Shown here: positions 9,341-18,426 of the stretch, piece by piece
How positions within the stretch are numbered: the first letter of the stretch is position 1
Layout of the letters: every line of letters begins with the position of its first letter
Position numbers and translations under genes: made by a program
Notes under the pieces: model-generated
The model's input: only the letters and a program-made list of their open reading frames with translations
The model's database searches: none
What the model was told of the DNA's origin: nothing
DNA from: Arthrobacter sp. Soil736
GTDB taxonomy: Bacteria; Actinomycetota; Actinomycetes; Actinomycetales; Micrococcaceae
Assembly: GCF_001428005.1 (NCBI RefSeq)
Contig: NZ_LMSB01000023.1
Coordinates: 152,953-216,952, forward strand
Reading direction: 5' to 3'
Length of the DNA stretch: 64,000 nucleotides

Positions 9341-10016
9341 TGCAGGCGCACGCGTCACCGTTGCCTTAGTGGATGACCAGCCCCTGTTCCGTGCGGGCAT
9401 CCGCATGCTCATAGAGAGTCAAGAGGACATGGAGATCTCGGGCGAGGCGGGCGACGGGGAACAGGCCGTCACCCTGGCAGCCGAATGGCGCCCGGACGTC
9501 ATGCTGATGGACCTGCGCATGCCTGTCCTTGACGGCGTCGAAGCCACCCGGAGGATCGTGCAGCACGCCGAGGCAGCCGGCACGGACAAGCCCAGAATCA
9601 TCGCATTGACCACATTCAACCGGGATCAGGCCGTGGTGCAGGCGGTCCAAGCCGGGGCCAGCGGGTATCTGCTCAAGAGCGCGGAACCGGAATTCCTGCT
9701 GGCAGCCATCCGCACCGTTCACTCCGGATACTCCGTCGTCGCGCCAGGATCCATCCACTCACTCTTTGAACATGCCGCCCGCAGCGCTCCCGTCATGGGG
9801 CCGGACTTGTCCGTCCTCGACGTTTTGTCCGTGCGGGAGCGGGACGTCTTTCTACTTGCGGCCAAAGGCCTGAGCAACGGCGAAATGGCGGAGAGCCTGT
9901 TCGTCTCCGAAGCCACCGTCAAGACTCATCTGCGCAGCGTGCTGGACAAGCTGAAACTCCGTACCCGGCTCCAGCTAGTCGCGTTCGCCTACGAACGCCG
10001 TCTGCTAGGCAACTGA
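9333..10016 (+). CDS. Response regulator, NarL/FixJ family (REC + LuxR-type HTH)
   Basis: A 227-residue regulator paired with the preceding kinase. The receiver domain has acidic residues in ALVDDQPLFRAG, the phosphoacceptor D60 in DVMLMDLRMP, the conserved Thr region IALTTF and the Lys of GYLLKS. The C-terminal LuxR-type helix-turn-helix is RERDVFLLAAKGLSNGEMAE followed by SEATVKTHLRSVLDKL. The GTG at 9333 is taken as start because the longer frame adds 35 Arg/Pro-rich residues with no family counterpart, and because it gives the usual 8-base overlap with the kinase. Targets are unknown. The neighbouring MMPL gene is convergent, so it is not simply the next gene in the operon. Confidence 0.9.
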   Translation: MADAGARVTVALVDDQPLFRAGIRMLIESQEDMEISGEAGDGEQAVTLAAEWRPDVMLMDLRMPVLDGVEATRRIVQHAEAAGTDKPRIIALTTFNRDQAVVQAVQAGASGYLLKSAEPEFLLAAIRTVHSGYSVVAPGSIHSLFEHAARSAPVMGPDLSVLDVLSVRERDVFLLAAKGLSNGEMAESLFVSEATVKTHLRSVLDKLKLRTRLQLVAFAYERRLLGN

Positions 10017-10071
10017 ACCGGCACACGGCAACGTCGCGCCCCGCAGCCAGGCTGCGGTTCAGCGGCTGCGG

Positions 10072-12618
10072 CTACTGGCCGGCCCGGACCTCGGCGGGTT
10101 CGGGCGCGGAGGCGCCGGCCGCCGTCGTGCTTGGTTTGCGGAGTCTCGCGCCTTCCACATCCACGTCGGGCAGGATGCGGTCCAGCCAGCGCGGCAGCCA
10201 CCAGGCCTTGTCGCCGAGCAGGTACATCACGGCCGGGACAATCGTCATGCGCACCACGAACGCGTCCACCAGGACGCCGAAAGCCATCGCGAAGCCGAGC
10301 GGGCGGACCATGTTCAGGTGGGAGAAGATGAAGCCGGAGAACACGCTGACCATGATGATGGCGGCCGCGGTGACCACGGCAGCGGCGTGGCTGAAGCCCG
10401 AGCGGACCGCGTGCCTGGCCGATTCGCCGTGCATGAATGCCTCGCGCATGCCCGAGGCAATGAACACCTGGTAGTCCATGGCCAGGCCGAACAGCACACC
10501 GATCAGGATGATGGGCAGGAAGCTGAGCACGGCACCCGGGTTATCGACGCCGAACATAGTCCCGAGCCAGCCCCACTGGTAGACCGCCACCACGGCCCCG
10601 AAGGCGGCGGCCAGTGAGAGCAGGAACCCGCCCGTAGCAAGCAGCGGCACCACAACAGAGCGGAACACCAGGAGCAGCAGGATCAGCGAGAGCCCCACCA
10701 CGATCCCCAGGTAGGGCGGCAGGGCGTCGCCGAGCTTGGTGGAGACGTCGATGTTGCCCGCAGTCTGGCCCGTCAGGCCGATGCTGACTCCGGTGGATTC
10801 CTCGATTGCGGCCTTCTCGGCGCGGAGCTCGGAGACCACCTCAACCGTGCTGGCGCTGGCCGGTCCCTCCTTGGGGATGACCTGGAACACGGCGGTGCGG
10901 CGGTCCTCGCTCAAGGCTACCGGGATAGCGGCGGTCACGTTCTCCGTGCTGCGGAGGACGTCCGCGACGTCGAGCCGCTTTGCCTGTGCCTCGGCTTCGC
11001 TGAGGCCCCCGGGGAGGTCGCCGACGACGACGATCGGGCCGGTTGCGCCTTCGCCGAAGCTGCGGCTGGTCACGTCGTAGGCCTTGAAGGCCTGGGAATC
11101 GACGGGTTCAGAACCGCCGTCCGGCAGGGCGAGCCTCAACTGGCTGGCCGGCAAGGCGACGATGCCGAGCAGCAGGACGCCGGCCAGCGTGGCCATCACG
11201 GGGTGTTTGGTGACGAGTCCGCCCCAGCCGTGGCTGCTGCGGTGTTCGTCCTTGGCGCGGTCCGCGGTCTCGTGGTCGGGGTCGGCGTTGTGCTTCTCAG
11301 CCTTGGCCCAGGCCCGTTTTGAGATCAGCTTCCGGCCGACGAGCGAGAGCACCGCGGGGGTCAGGGTCAGGGCGACGACGACGGCGACGGCCACCGTTGC
11401 GGCGGCGGACAGGCCCATCACCGCCAGGAACGGCAGCCCCGGAACGACGAGGGCCGCGAGGGCGATGATGACCGTCAGGCCCGCAAAGAGCACCGCGTTG
11501 CCGGAGGTTCCGGTGGCAAGGGCCACGGATTCTTCGCCGTCCATGCCGGCCAGCAGCTGGCTGCGGTGGCGGTTGACGATGAACAGGCAGTAGTCGATGC
11601 CGACGGCGAGGCCGAGCATGAGCGCCAGCATCGGGGAGATGGAGCTCATGTCGACAACCCCGCTCAGCGCAAACGTGCCGCCAACGCCGGCGGCCACGCC
11701 CAGCAGCGCCATGAGGAGGGGCAGACCGGCGGCGACAAGGGTGCCGAGCATGAGGATCAGGACGAGGGCCGCGACGGCGATGCCGATGATCTCGGCAATG
11801 CCGAAGATCTCGGAGACGTCCTCGCTGATTTCCTTGCTGGGCAGGGCAGTTACCCCGGCCGAGGAGACTTCCTTGGCGATGTCCTGGACTTGCTGGCGGA
11901 CCTCAGGTTTCAGGCCGTTGATGGACGTCTTGAACTGGACCTGGGCGATCGCGGCCTTGCCGTCCTCGGAGACGAAGCGCATGCCCCGGGAGGCGTCCAG
12001 CTGGCGCTTGCCGAGGGCGAGCTTGTCATTGCCGGCCTCGAGTTCCTTGGTTCCGGCGTCGAGCTTTTCCTGACCGGCGGCGAGGGCGGCCTTCTGCTGC
12101 CCGAGCTGGGAGTCGATGGCTTCCGGCGGAAGTCCCGCAGCGGCCATTTGCTGTTCGGCAGCCTCCAGCTGGGCCTTGCCGGCGGCGAGTTCTGCGGCGG
12201 CCTTGTCCAGCTGGGTCTTGCCTGCAGCCGCCTTCTGTTCGCCGGCTGTGACGTCGGCGGCAGCCTGGTCCAGCTGGGCCTGCGTGGCGAACGGGTCCAC
12301 CGTCCCCTGGACGTCAGGGAGGCGAGAGAGCTTTGTCAGTGCGGCGGACACGGCATCCTTGCCGGCCTGGCTGAACCGGGCGTCATTGGCTTCGAAGACG
12401 ATCCCGGCGGAGCCGCCCGATGCTGAGGGCAGTTCCTCCTTGAGCTTGTCCGCCATCTGCTGGGTTTCTGTGCCAGGGATCTGGAAATTGTTGGACATGG
12501 TTCCGTGGAATGCGGCTGCGGAACCGCCGACGGCCACGAGGACCGCCAGCCACAGCGAGATGACGAGCCACCGGTGGCGGTAGGAAAACTTGCCGAGGCG
12601 GTAGAGGAGAAGTGCCAT
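10072..12618 (-). CDS. MMPL-family RND transporter
   Basis: An 848-residue inner-membrane protein of the MMPL type (lipid, siderophore or drug export driven by protons). It has two six-helix halves; TM-rich blocks with GIDYCLFIVNRHRSQL and AMDYQVFIASGMREAF are the paired RND motifs. The first extracytoplasmic loop is unusual: about residues 115-215 are a helical heptad-like repeat of the form AAGKTQLDKAAAELAAGKAQ, resembling the coiled-coil insert of YhgE/Pip-like proteins. The start is ATG at 12618, four bases after the TetR stop codon, and it begins MALLLYRLGKFSYRHRW like its relatives. The upstream TetR gene is almost certainly its repressor. Confidence 0.9.
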   Translation of the reverse strand: MALLLYRLGKFSYRHRWLVISLWLAVLVAVGGSAAAFHGTMSNNFQIPGTETQQMADKLKEELPSASGGSAGIVFEANDARFSQAGKDAVSAALTKLSRLPDVQGTVDPFATQAQLDQAAADVTAGEQKAAAGKTQLDKAAAELAAGKAQLEAAEQQMAAAGLPPEAIDSQLGQQKAALAAGQEKLDAGTKELEAGNDKLALGKRQLDASRGMRFVSEDGKAAIAQVQFKTSINGLKPEVRQQVQDIAKEVSSAGVTALPSKEISEDVSEIFGIAEIIGIAVAALVLILMLGTLVAAGLPLLMALLGVAAGVGGTFALSGVVDMSSISPMLALMLGLAVGIDYCLFIVNRHRSQLLAGMDGEESVALATGTSGNAVLFAGLTVIIALAALVVPGLPFLAVMGLSAAATVAVAVVVALTLTPAVLSLVGRKLISKRAWAKAEKHNADPDHETADRAKDEHRSSHGWGGLVTKHPVMATLAGVLLLGIVALPASQLRLALPDGGSEPVDSQAFKAYDVTSRSFGEGATGPIVVVGDLPGGLSEAEAQAKRLDVADVLRSTENVTAAIPVALSEDRRTAVFQVIPKEGPASASTVEVVSELRAEKAAIEESTGVSIGLTGQTAGNIDVSTKLGDALPPYLGIVVGLSLILLLLVFRSVVVPLLATGGFLLSLAAAFGAVVAVYQWGWLGTMFGVDNPGAVLSFLPIILIGVLFGLAMDYQVFIASGMREAFMHGESARHAVRSGFSHAAAVVTAAAIIMVSVFSGFIFSHLNMVRPLGFAMAFGVLVDAFVVRMTIVPAVMYLLGDKAWWLPRWLDRILPDVDVEGARLRKPSTTAAGASAPEPAEVRAGQ

Positions 12619-12619
12619 G

Positions 12620-13369
12620 TCAGGACCGTTCTGAGGAGTGCGGGGCGGAGGAGGCGGATGCTTGGAACCGGGAGGACGGGGAGTCCTGGAGCGTCGTGGA
12701 CGGGCCATTCCGCGACGGAGCGGCGAAGCCGGATCCCAGCAGGCCCATCGAATCGATCAGCAGCTGCCGGAGGATGGACAGGGATTCCGCCGAGAGGTCC
12801 GTGCCGCAGCGGCTGAACCAGACTTCCATGGCGGCCTTGCCGCAGGAGATGACAGAGCCTGCAAGTGCGCGGAGGTAGAGCTCGTCCATCTCCGCGGCAG
12901 GGTTTTGGGCGGCGCGCTCGCGGGCAGCAGCGATGATCTGCTCCGTGCAGTGGTCCCAGGCCTCGAGCTCGGAGCGCGCCAGCAGGGGACTGGCCTGCGT
13001 CAGGCTGAAGAGCTCGGCCATCGGTGCGACCGTCATGGGGTCGGCCAGCTCAACCAGCGCAGCGCGGGCCGACTCCAGGATGGGTTCGTCGGCCGGGCGG
13101 AGGCGGAACTGCTCCAGGGCGGTGTCGAGAAAGCCGTGAGTGACTGACGCGATGGCGGCCTCGGTGCTGCTGAAGTAGTTGAAGAACGTGCGTCGCGAGA
13201 TGCCTGCCGATTCGGCGATGTCCTCCACCGTGAAATTGCCGGGCCCCTGGCTGCGCAGAAGTTCGAGGGTGGAGTCCGAGATGGCCTGTCGAGTTGCGGC
13301 CTTATTGAGTTCACGCCGGGACGGAGGAACGGCGGATGGCACGGCGTCGGGAGAAGTGGAAGTTGGCAC
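12620..13369 (-). CDS. TetR/AcrR-family transcriptional regulator
   Basis: A 249-residue regulator. The N-terminal helix-turn-helix is clear: FTVEDIAESAGISRRTFFNY (about residues 46-65). The C-terminal ligand-binding region is helical and poorly conserved, as usual. Start is GTG at 13369. The gene lies directly before, and one base short of touching, the MMPL transporter gene in the same direction. That is the standard arrangement of a local repressor of an exporter that is relieved by the exporter's substrate. An inverted repeat 14 bases upstream of the start codon is the likely self-operator. Confidence 0.9.
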   Translation of the reverse strand: MPTSTSPDAVPSAVPPSRRELNKAATRQAISDSTLELLRSQGPGNFTVEDIAESAGISRRTFFNYFSSTEAAIASVTHGFLDTALEQFRLRPADEPILESARAALVELADPMTVAPMAELFSLTQASPLLARSELEAWDHCTEQIIAAARERAAQNPAAEMDELYLRALAGSVISCGKAAMEVWFSRCGTDLSAESLSILRQLLIDSMGLLGSGFAAPSRNGPSTTLQDSPSSRFQASASSAPHSSERS

Positions 13370-13382
13370 GCACTTACACTAC

Positions 13383-13396
13383 GTGCATGTTTGCAC
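13383..13396. promoter_or_regulatory. Candidate TetR operator GTGCA-N4-TGCAC
   Basis: A perfect 5-bp inverted repeat with a 4-base spacer immediately upstream of the TetR start codon. Related GTGC/GCAC half-sites surround it. The position fits autorepression of the TetR-MMPL operon; binding is inferred from position and symmetry only. Confidence 0.4.
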
Positions 13397-13568
13397 TCTG
13401 CGCAAGAATATTCCGCAGGGACTGGCTCACAGGTTCGCGGCCGGATTCACATGTAGTTCACAGCCCCCTCATAGGCCCGGTTTATGTCCGCGGTGCAAGC
13501 TGGTCCCATGGCCGGCACGGCCAGCGAGGACGGCGCCGTCACGGTACGGCAGATCCAGGAGAAAGATC

Positions 13569-14126
13569 ATGAAGCGTGCAAAGAAACTGGCTCTCGGCCT
13601 CGGTGCGGCGGCCGTGGCGCTTGGTGCCGGGTTCGGCGTAACGGGGATGGCGGCGGCAACGACGGCCACTCCGACCCCCACGCCCAGTGCCAGCAGCCCT
13701 TCCGGCACTCCAGCTCCCGACGGGCATTGGCCGGACGGCGGCAGGCATGGACACGGCCACGGTGATCGCGGTGCGCAGGCTGCCGCGCTCGCGGCCAAGC
13801 TGGGTGTCGGCGAAGCCAAGGTGGCGGACGCTTTGAGGGCGTTCCGCGAGGCCAACCGGCTCACGGCACCCCGAACGGAGGGACAAGAGCCGGACCTCGC
13901 GGCGAGGGAGGCGGCGCTTGCCGCGTCCCTGGCAAAGTCCCTCGGAATTGACGAGGCCAAGGTGAAGGCCGCACTGGAAGAACTGCGCACGGAGGCACTG
14001 AAGAGCCGGGCGGCGGAGCTGAAGCCGCGGCTGGATCAGGCAGTAACGGACGGCACCCTGACGCAGGCTGAGGCGGACGCCGTGGCCAAGGCAGTGGAAA
14101 AGGGCGTGATCGGCGGCGGGCACTAA
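13569..14126 (+). CDS. Small secreted protein with His-rich segment and repeated helical motif
   Basis: A 185-residue exported protein of unknown function. A signal peptide is obvious: MKRAKK, then an Ala/Gly-rich hydrophobic core, with probable cleavage after AAA near residue 25-30. A Thr/Pro/Ser linker follows, then a short His/Asp/Gly-rich patch (HWPDGGRHGHGHGDRG) that could bind metal. The mature part has two copies of a helical unit, LAAKLGVGEAKVADALRAF and LAKSLGIDEAKVKAALEEL, then a third, looser unit around LTQAEADAVAKAVEKG. ATG at 13569 is chosen because AGGAGA lies 7 bases before it and a signal sequence starts there. It stands alone, divergent from the TetR gene. Confidence 0.75.
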   Translation: MKRAKKLALGLGAAAVALGAGFGVTGMAAATTATPTPTPSASSPSGTPAPDGHWPDGGRHGHGHGDRGAQAAALAAKLGVGEAKVADALRAFREANRLTAPRTEGQEPDLAAREAALAASLAKSLGIDEAKVKAALEELRTEALKSRAAELKPRLDQAVTDGTLTQAEADAVAKAVEKGVIGGGH

Positions 14127-14190
14127 CGCTGCGGCGGGCTTGCCGGCCTGTAACTACGCCCGTCTAACCAAGCCCGTCGCCGGGCGTGGT

Positions 14191-14895
14191 TCAGGCGGCG
14201 CGGTCAACCGCGGCGAGGATGGCCGCACCGAGCTCGGCGGGCTTGGTGAATTGGGGCCAGTGCCCTGTGGGCAGGTCCACGAATTCGACGTCGTTGATGC
14301 GTGCCAGTTCCGCCACGTACGGGTGGCTGGCATCGATCCATTCCGTGAGCAGCGAGGACGGGAACTCGCACGCGATGACCGTGGCCGGGACGTCGTAACG
14401 CCGGACGTCGTGCAGGCGTTGCTGATCCTGGGCCACGCCCCGCGGTTGCGGGATGGCCCGTGCTCGGAACGCGGCCCGCAGCCCGTCATCCAGATCCGTC
14501 AGGTCGGCCTCCTCGAAGCCTTCCCACGGCGGCAGCGGCACATCGTCCCCCTCGGCCGGCAGTTCGTCATTGATGACTCCGCCCTCGCCGAGCGGGCCAC
14601 TGTCCACATACACGGCGCGGGCAACGCGGTCCGGACGTGCGTCGACGGCACCGTGGATGATGGCGCCTCCGCCGGAATGGCCGACGAGGACCACCGGGCC
14701 GTCGATGGCGTCGACGGCCGCCACGACTGCGTCAATGTGGCTGCGCAGTCCGATGCCCGCCCGCGGTGCATCGACAGACTCCAGCCCCGGCAGCGTGAGC
14801 GGGTGAACGCGATGTCCGGCCGCAACCAGTGGCGGCGTGACCTCCGACCACGATGACGCATCCAGCCAGAACCCGGGAACCAGAATGATGTCCAT
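14191..14895 (-). CDS. Alpha/beta hydrolase
   Basis: A 234-residue soluble alpha/beta-hydrolase. The oxyanion strand IILVPGFWLDASSW is at the N-terminus. The nucleophile elbow is VGHSGGG, with Ser at about residue 98. A catalytic His is likely in PTGHWPQFTKP near the C-terminus. This Gly-rich, short-lid form resembles salicylate/methyl-ester-type esterases, but the substrate cannot be predicted. ATG at 14895 is the only sensible start. It is followed at its 3' side by the convergent small secreted-protein gene, and lies downstream of the symporter gene behind a strong terminator, so it is probably its own transcription unit. Confidence 0.82.
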   Translation of the reverse strand: MDIILVPGFWLDASSWSEVTPPLVAAGHRVHPLTLPGLESVDAPRAGIGLRSHIDAVVAAVDAIDGPVVLVGHSGGGAIIHGAVDARPDRVARAVYVDSGPLGEGGVINDELPAEGDDVPLPPWEGFEEADLTDLDDGLRAAFRARAIPQPRGVAQDQQRLHDVRRYDVPATVIACEFPSSLLTEWIDASHPYVAELARINDVEFVDLPTGHWPQFTKPAELGAAILAAVDRAA

Positions 14896-14936
14896 GGCCG
14901 TACCCTACCCCGCCCCGCCGGCTATTTGGGGTTAAC

Positions 14937-14971
14937 GAACCGTTCCCCGGGGGATTCCCGGGGAACGGTTC
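14937..14971 (-). terminator. Strong 15-bp hairpin after the symporter gene
   Basis: GAACCGTTCCCCGGG, loop GGATT, then the perfect complement. It lies 31 bases beyond the symporter stop and separates it from the hydrolase gene in the same direction. Confidence 0.8.
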
Positions 14972-15001
14972 TCGTGAAGGGTGGCTGACGGCTACCCGCG
15001 G

Positions 15002-16456
15002 CTAGGCTTTGGACGCGGCCAGCTCACGACCTTCCGGCGCTGCGTCTGAGGGTGCTGCTTCCGGGGATTCGGCCGCGGAGGCAGCGGCCGGGGAGTCGTC
15101 CGTGAACGGGTCGCCGGTGCGGGGCGCGTTGTAGAGCGTCTCGTCGAGGATGCCCTGGCGCTTGGCCACGATGGTGGGGATCAGCGCCTGTCCTGCCACG
15201 TTGACCGCCGTGCGGCCCATGTCCAGGATGGGGTCGATCGCCAGCAGGAGTCCGACGCCGGCCAGCGGCAGTCCCAGCGTGGACAGCGTCAGGGTCAGCA
15301 TGACTACGGCACCGGTGGTTCCGGCCGTGGCCGCCGATCCGAGGACCGACACGAGCGCGATGAGCAGGTACTGGCTGACGTCCAGCTGGATGCCGAAGAA
15401 CTGGGCCACAAAGATGGCAGCGATGGCGGGGTAGATCGCAGCGCAGCCGTCCATCTTGGTGGTGGCGCCCAGCGGAACGGCGAAGGAGGCGTAACCGCGG
15501 GGAACGCCGAGGTTCCGTTCGGTAATGCGCTGGGTCAGCGGCAGAGTGCCGATGGAAGAGCGGGACACAAATGCGAGCTGCACGGCCGGCCACACGCCGG
15601 AGAAGTACTGCTTGACGGAGAGCCCGTGGGAGCGCACCAGCACGGGGTACACGCCGAAGATCACCAAGGCCAGGCCGATGTAGATCGCAACGGTGAACTT
15701 GCCCAGGGAACCGATGGTGTCCCAGCCGTAGACTGCGACCGCGTTGCCGATCAGGCCCACGGTGCCCAGGGGAGCGATGCGGATGATCCACCACAGCACC
15801 TTCTGGATGACGGCCAGCGCCGAAGCGTTGAGTGCCAGGAACGGTTCGGCCTGCTTGCCCACCTTGAGGGCGGCGATGCCGACGGCGATCGCGATCACCA
15901 GGATCTGGAGCACGTTGAAGCTGACGGCGGTAGTCACGGCGCCGGACTCGGCAACCGTGGTGCTTGCGCCGAGGCCCAGGAAGTTCTTGGGGAAGACGCC
16001 GGTCAGGAACGCCCACCAGTCGCCCGACTTGCCTGCATACTCCTTCGCCTCGCCGGAAATGCCGGTGCTGGCGCCGGGCTGCAGCAGCACGCCGAGGCCG
16101 ATGCCGATCACCACGGAGACCAGCGCGGTGATGGCAAACCACAACAGGGTGTTCCAGGCCAGCCTCGCCGCGTTCGAAACCTCACGGAGGTTGGAGATTG
16201 AGCTGACCACGGCGGTGAAGATCAGGGGGACGACGGCGGTCTGCAGCAGCGAGACGTAGCTCGAGCCGATGGTCTGCAGCGTGGCGCCGAGCCCGTTCGG
16301 GCTGGCCTTGGTGCTGCCCGTGTACTTGGCCAAGAGGCCAAGCCCGAGCCCGACAATCAGGGCGGCGATGATCTGGAAGCCGAAGGAGCCTGCCCACCGG
16401 GGCAGCTGGAAGCCGGTCTGTCCGGCCGAGGAAGAAGTGCTGATTTGATTGCTCAC
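15002..16456 (-). CDS. Dicarboxylate/amino acid:cation symporter (DAACS, GltP/DctA-like)
   Basis: A 484-residue secondary transporter for C4-dicarboxylates, glutamate/aspartate or similar, driven by Na+ or H+. Eight membrane helices and two re-entrant loops are expected. The first serine-containing hairpin is AFVSRSSIGTLPLTQR and the second substrate-binding region includes PLGATTKMDGCAAIYP, matching the family's NMDG-type motif with KMDG here. The helix after it contains SVLGSAATAGTTGA. The start is GTG at 16456. The C-terminal 50 residues are Ala/Glu/Pro-rich and probably disordered. A strong terminator follows. Specificity between amino acids and dicarboxylates cannot be settled. Confidence 0.9.
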   Translation of the reverse strand: MSNQISTSSSAGQTGFQLPRWAGSFGFQIIAALIVGLGLGLLAKYTGSTKASPNGLGATLQTIGSSYVSLLQTAVVPLIFTAVVSSISNLREVSNAARLAWNTLLWFAITALVSVVIGIGLGVLLQPGASTGISGEAKEYAGKSGDWWAFLTGVFPKNFLGLGASTTVAESGAVTTAVSFNVLQILVIAIAVGIAALKVGKQAEPFLALNASALAVIQKVLWWIIRIAPLGTVGLIGNAVAVYGWDTIGSLGKFTVAIYIGLALVIFGVYPVLVRSHGLSVKQYFSGVWPAVQLAFVSRSSIGTLPLTQRITERNLGVPRGYASFAVPLGATTKMDGCAAIYPAIAAIFVAQFFGIQLDVSQYLLIALVSVLGSAATAGTTGAVVMLTLTLSTLGLPLAGVGLLLAIDPILDMGRTAVNVAGQALIPTIVAKRQGILDETLYNAPRTGDPFTDDSPAAASAAESPEAAPSDAAPEGRELAASKA

Positions 16457-16615
16457 CCGAACAACCTAGGCCGCACAAAATACAGCTTCCACCCGGTATT
16501 GAGAAATATTACGCACCCCTGGCGGCCAGTTATGGTCCAGATGCCCGGTATATCGGCGCCAGACCAGCCTTTTATGAAGTTATTCCCGCTGCGCCTGTGG
16601 CAAAGATCTCCCGCG

Positions 16616-16646
16616 CCCCGGATTTCGACAAGCTCAATCAGCGGGG
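16616..16646. repeat. REP-like dispersed repeat, copy 1
   Basis: A degenerate copy of TTTCGACAGGCTCAACCA (here TTTCGACAAGCTCAATCA) flanked by CCCC/GGGG, just past the 3' end of the DUF885 gene. Related copies are at 18616-18644 and 57397-57420. Confidence 0.65.
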
Positions 16647-16653
16647 GTGCGGC

Positions 16654-18348
16654 TCACTCAGCGGGGCCCAGCATCGCGTGCTTGAGCGTGTCGAGCCCTA
16701 CGGAGCCGATGTTCAGGGCCTTGGTGTGGAACGCCTTGAGATCGAAGCCGGGGCGGGCTTCGAGTTCGGTGCGGATCTGCTCCCAGAGCCGCTGGCCAAC
16801 CTTGTAGGACGGAGCCTGGCCCGGCCAGCCCAGGTAGCGCGCGAATTCGAACTGGAGCTGCCCTTCGCTGATGTCCAGGTTGGCCTTGAGGAAGTCGAGG
16901 CCCTTTTCCGGCGTCCAGGCGCCCGACCCCCAGCGCTGCGGTACCTCGAGTTCGAGGTGAACGCCGATGTCGAACACCACCCGGGCTGCCCGCATCCGCT
17001 GCATGTCGAGCATCCCCATGTGGTCGCCGGGATCCTTGAGGTAGCCGAGTTCCTCCATGAGCTTCTCGGCGTACAGCGCCCAGCCCTCGCCGTGGCCGGA
17101 GGTCCAGCAGACGTTCCGCCGCCAGCTGTTGAGGAGCTCGCGCCGGTAGACGGCAGTGGCGATCTGGAGGTGGTGCCCGGGCACGCCCTCGTGGAACACC
17201 GTGGTGGTCTCGGCCCAGGTGGTGAACGTGTCCTCGCCCTCCGGCACGGACCACCACATCCGCCCCGGCCTGCTGAAGTCGTCCGAGGGGCCGGTGTAGT
17301 AGATGCCGCCGTCGGCCGTTGGAGCGATCCGGCACTCGAGGGTTTTCATGACGTCCGGGATCTCAAAATGGACTCCGGCCAGCTCCGCCACGGCGCGGTC
17401 CGAAAGCCCCTGCATCCATGCCGTCAGGGCGTCGGTGCCCTTGAGCTGGCGTGAGGGATCGTTGTTCAGGATTTCCTTGGCTTCCGCAACGGTGGCTCCG
17501 GCCCGGATCTCCCCGGCCACGGCTTCCTGCGCGGCGATGATCCGATCGAGTTCGCCCACGCCCCACGCGTACGTTTCCTCCAGGTCCACCGTGGCTCCGA
17601 GGAAGGACCGCGACGCGAGGGCGTACCGTTCCCGCCCCACGGCGTCCTTGTCCGGCGCAACCGGCAGCAGTTCATCCTGGAGGAACGCGGCAAACTCGGC
17701 ATACGCTGCCCGGGCGGCGGCAGCGCCGTCGTCGAGGTTTTTCTGCAGTGCCGCCGGCAGCGGGCCGTCCGCGGTCCTGGCTCCGGCCGCCAGCTGCGCG
17801 AAGAAGCCGTCCTCAGCGGCGTACCTGGTGGTCTGGTCAACCACGATGCCCACCTGGCGCGAGGCGGAGACCCGGCCGGCCGCCTTGGCCGCGCGGAGGG
17901 ACTCGATGTAACCGCGGAGCGCGCCGGGAACGTTGTGGGCGCGGTCGGCGATATGCTCCCAGTGCTCCTGGGTGTCCGTCGGCATGAGGTCAAAGATGGA
18001 GCGGATGTTCTGCGCCGGAGATTCGATGTTGTTCAGCGCGGCGGCGTCCCAGCCCGATTCGTGGATCTCCAGCTGGAGACCGAGCCGCTCGCGCATGGCG
18101 TCCAGCGTGACGGCATCCACGTCGTCGGCAGGAGCCAGTCCCGCAAGTGCGTCGAGGGTTCCGCGCGCCGCCGTAGCGAATTCCGCGATCCCGGCAGGGG
18201 AGAAGTCCTGGAATTCCGTGTCGTGGCCCGGCACGCCCAAAATCGTGGCGAAGCTCGGATTGAGCCGGATCAGGGTGTCCGTATACGCGTCGGCGACGGC
18301 GTCGATGGCGGTCTTGGGGCGCGCTGGGGCTGAGGTTTCACTAGTCAC
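16654..18348 (-). CDS. DUF885 domain-containing protein (putative metallo-hydrolase/peptidase)
   Basis: A 564-residue protein of the DUF885 family, regarded as gluzincin-like metallopeptidases of poorly known function. The presumed metal motif is FHEGVPGHHLQIA (about residues 380-392), an HExxxxH-like arrangement, with a later acidic region GWALYAEKLMEELGYL probably supplying the third ligand. There is no signal peptide or membrane span, so it is cytoplasmic. Length agrees with the family. The start is GTG at 18348; no strong ribosome site is visible. It is a single gene, separated from the accE end by a 78-base gap. Confidence 0.85.
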   Translation of the reverse strand: MTSETSAPARPKTAIDAVADAYTDTLIRLNPSFATILGVPGHDTEFQDFSPAGIAEFATAARGTLDALAGLAPADDVDAVTLDAMRERLGLQLEIHESGWDAAALNNIESPAQNIRSIFDLMPTDTQEHWEHIADRAHNVPGALRGYIESLRAAKAAGRVSASRQVGIVVDQTTRYAAEDGFFAQLAAGARTADGPLPAALQKNLDDGAAAARAAYAEFAAFLQDELLPVAPDKDAVGRERYALASRSFLGATVDLEETYAWGVGELDRIIAAQEAVAGEIRAGATVAEAKEILNNDPSRQLKGTDALTAWMQGLSDRAVAELAGVHFEIPDVMKTLECRIAPTADGGIYYTGPSDDFSRPGRMWWSVPEGEDTFTTWAETTTVFHEGVPGHHLQIATAVYRRELLNSWRRNVCWTSGHGEGWALYAEKLMEELGYLKDPGDHMGMLDMQRMRAARVVFDIGVHLELEVPQRWGSGAWTPEKGLDFLKANLDISEGQLQFEFARYLGWPGQAPSYKVGQRLWEQIRTELEARPGFDLKAFHTKALNIGSVGLDTLKHAMLGPAE

Positions 18349-18426
18349 CCCACGAGACTAACGGCGCCAGCCCAGTTATGAAAGACTTACTGAACTTTTG
18401 CGGACTCCTGCGGCGCCGGCCGGAAT

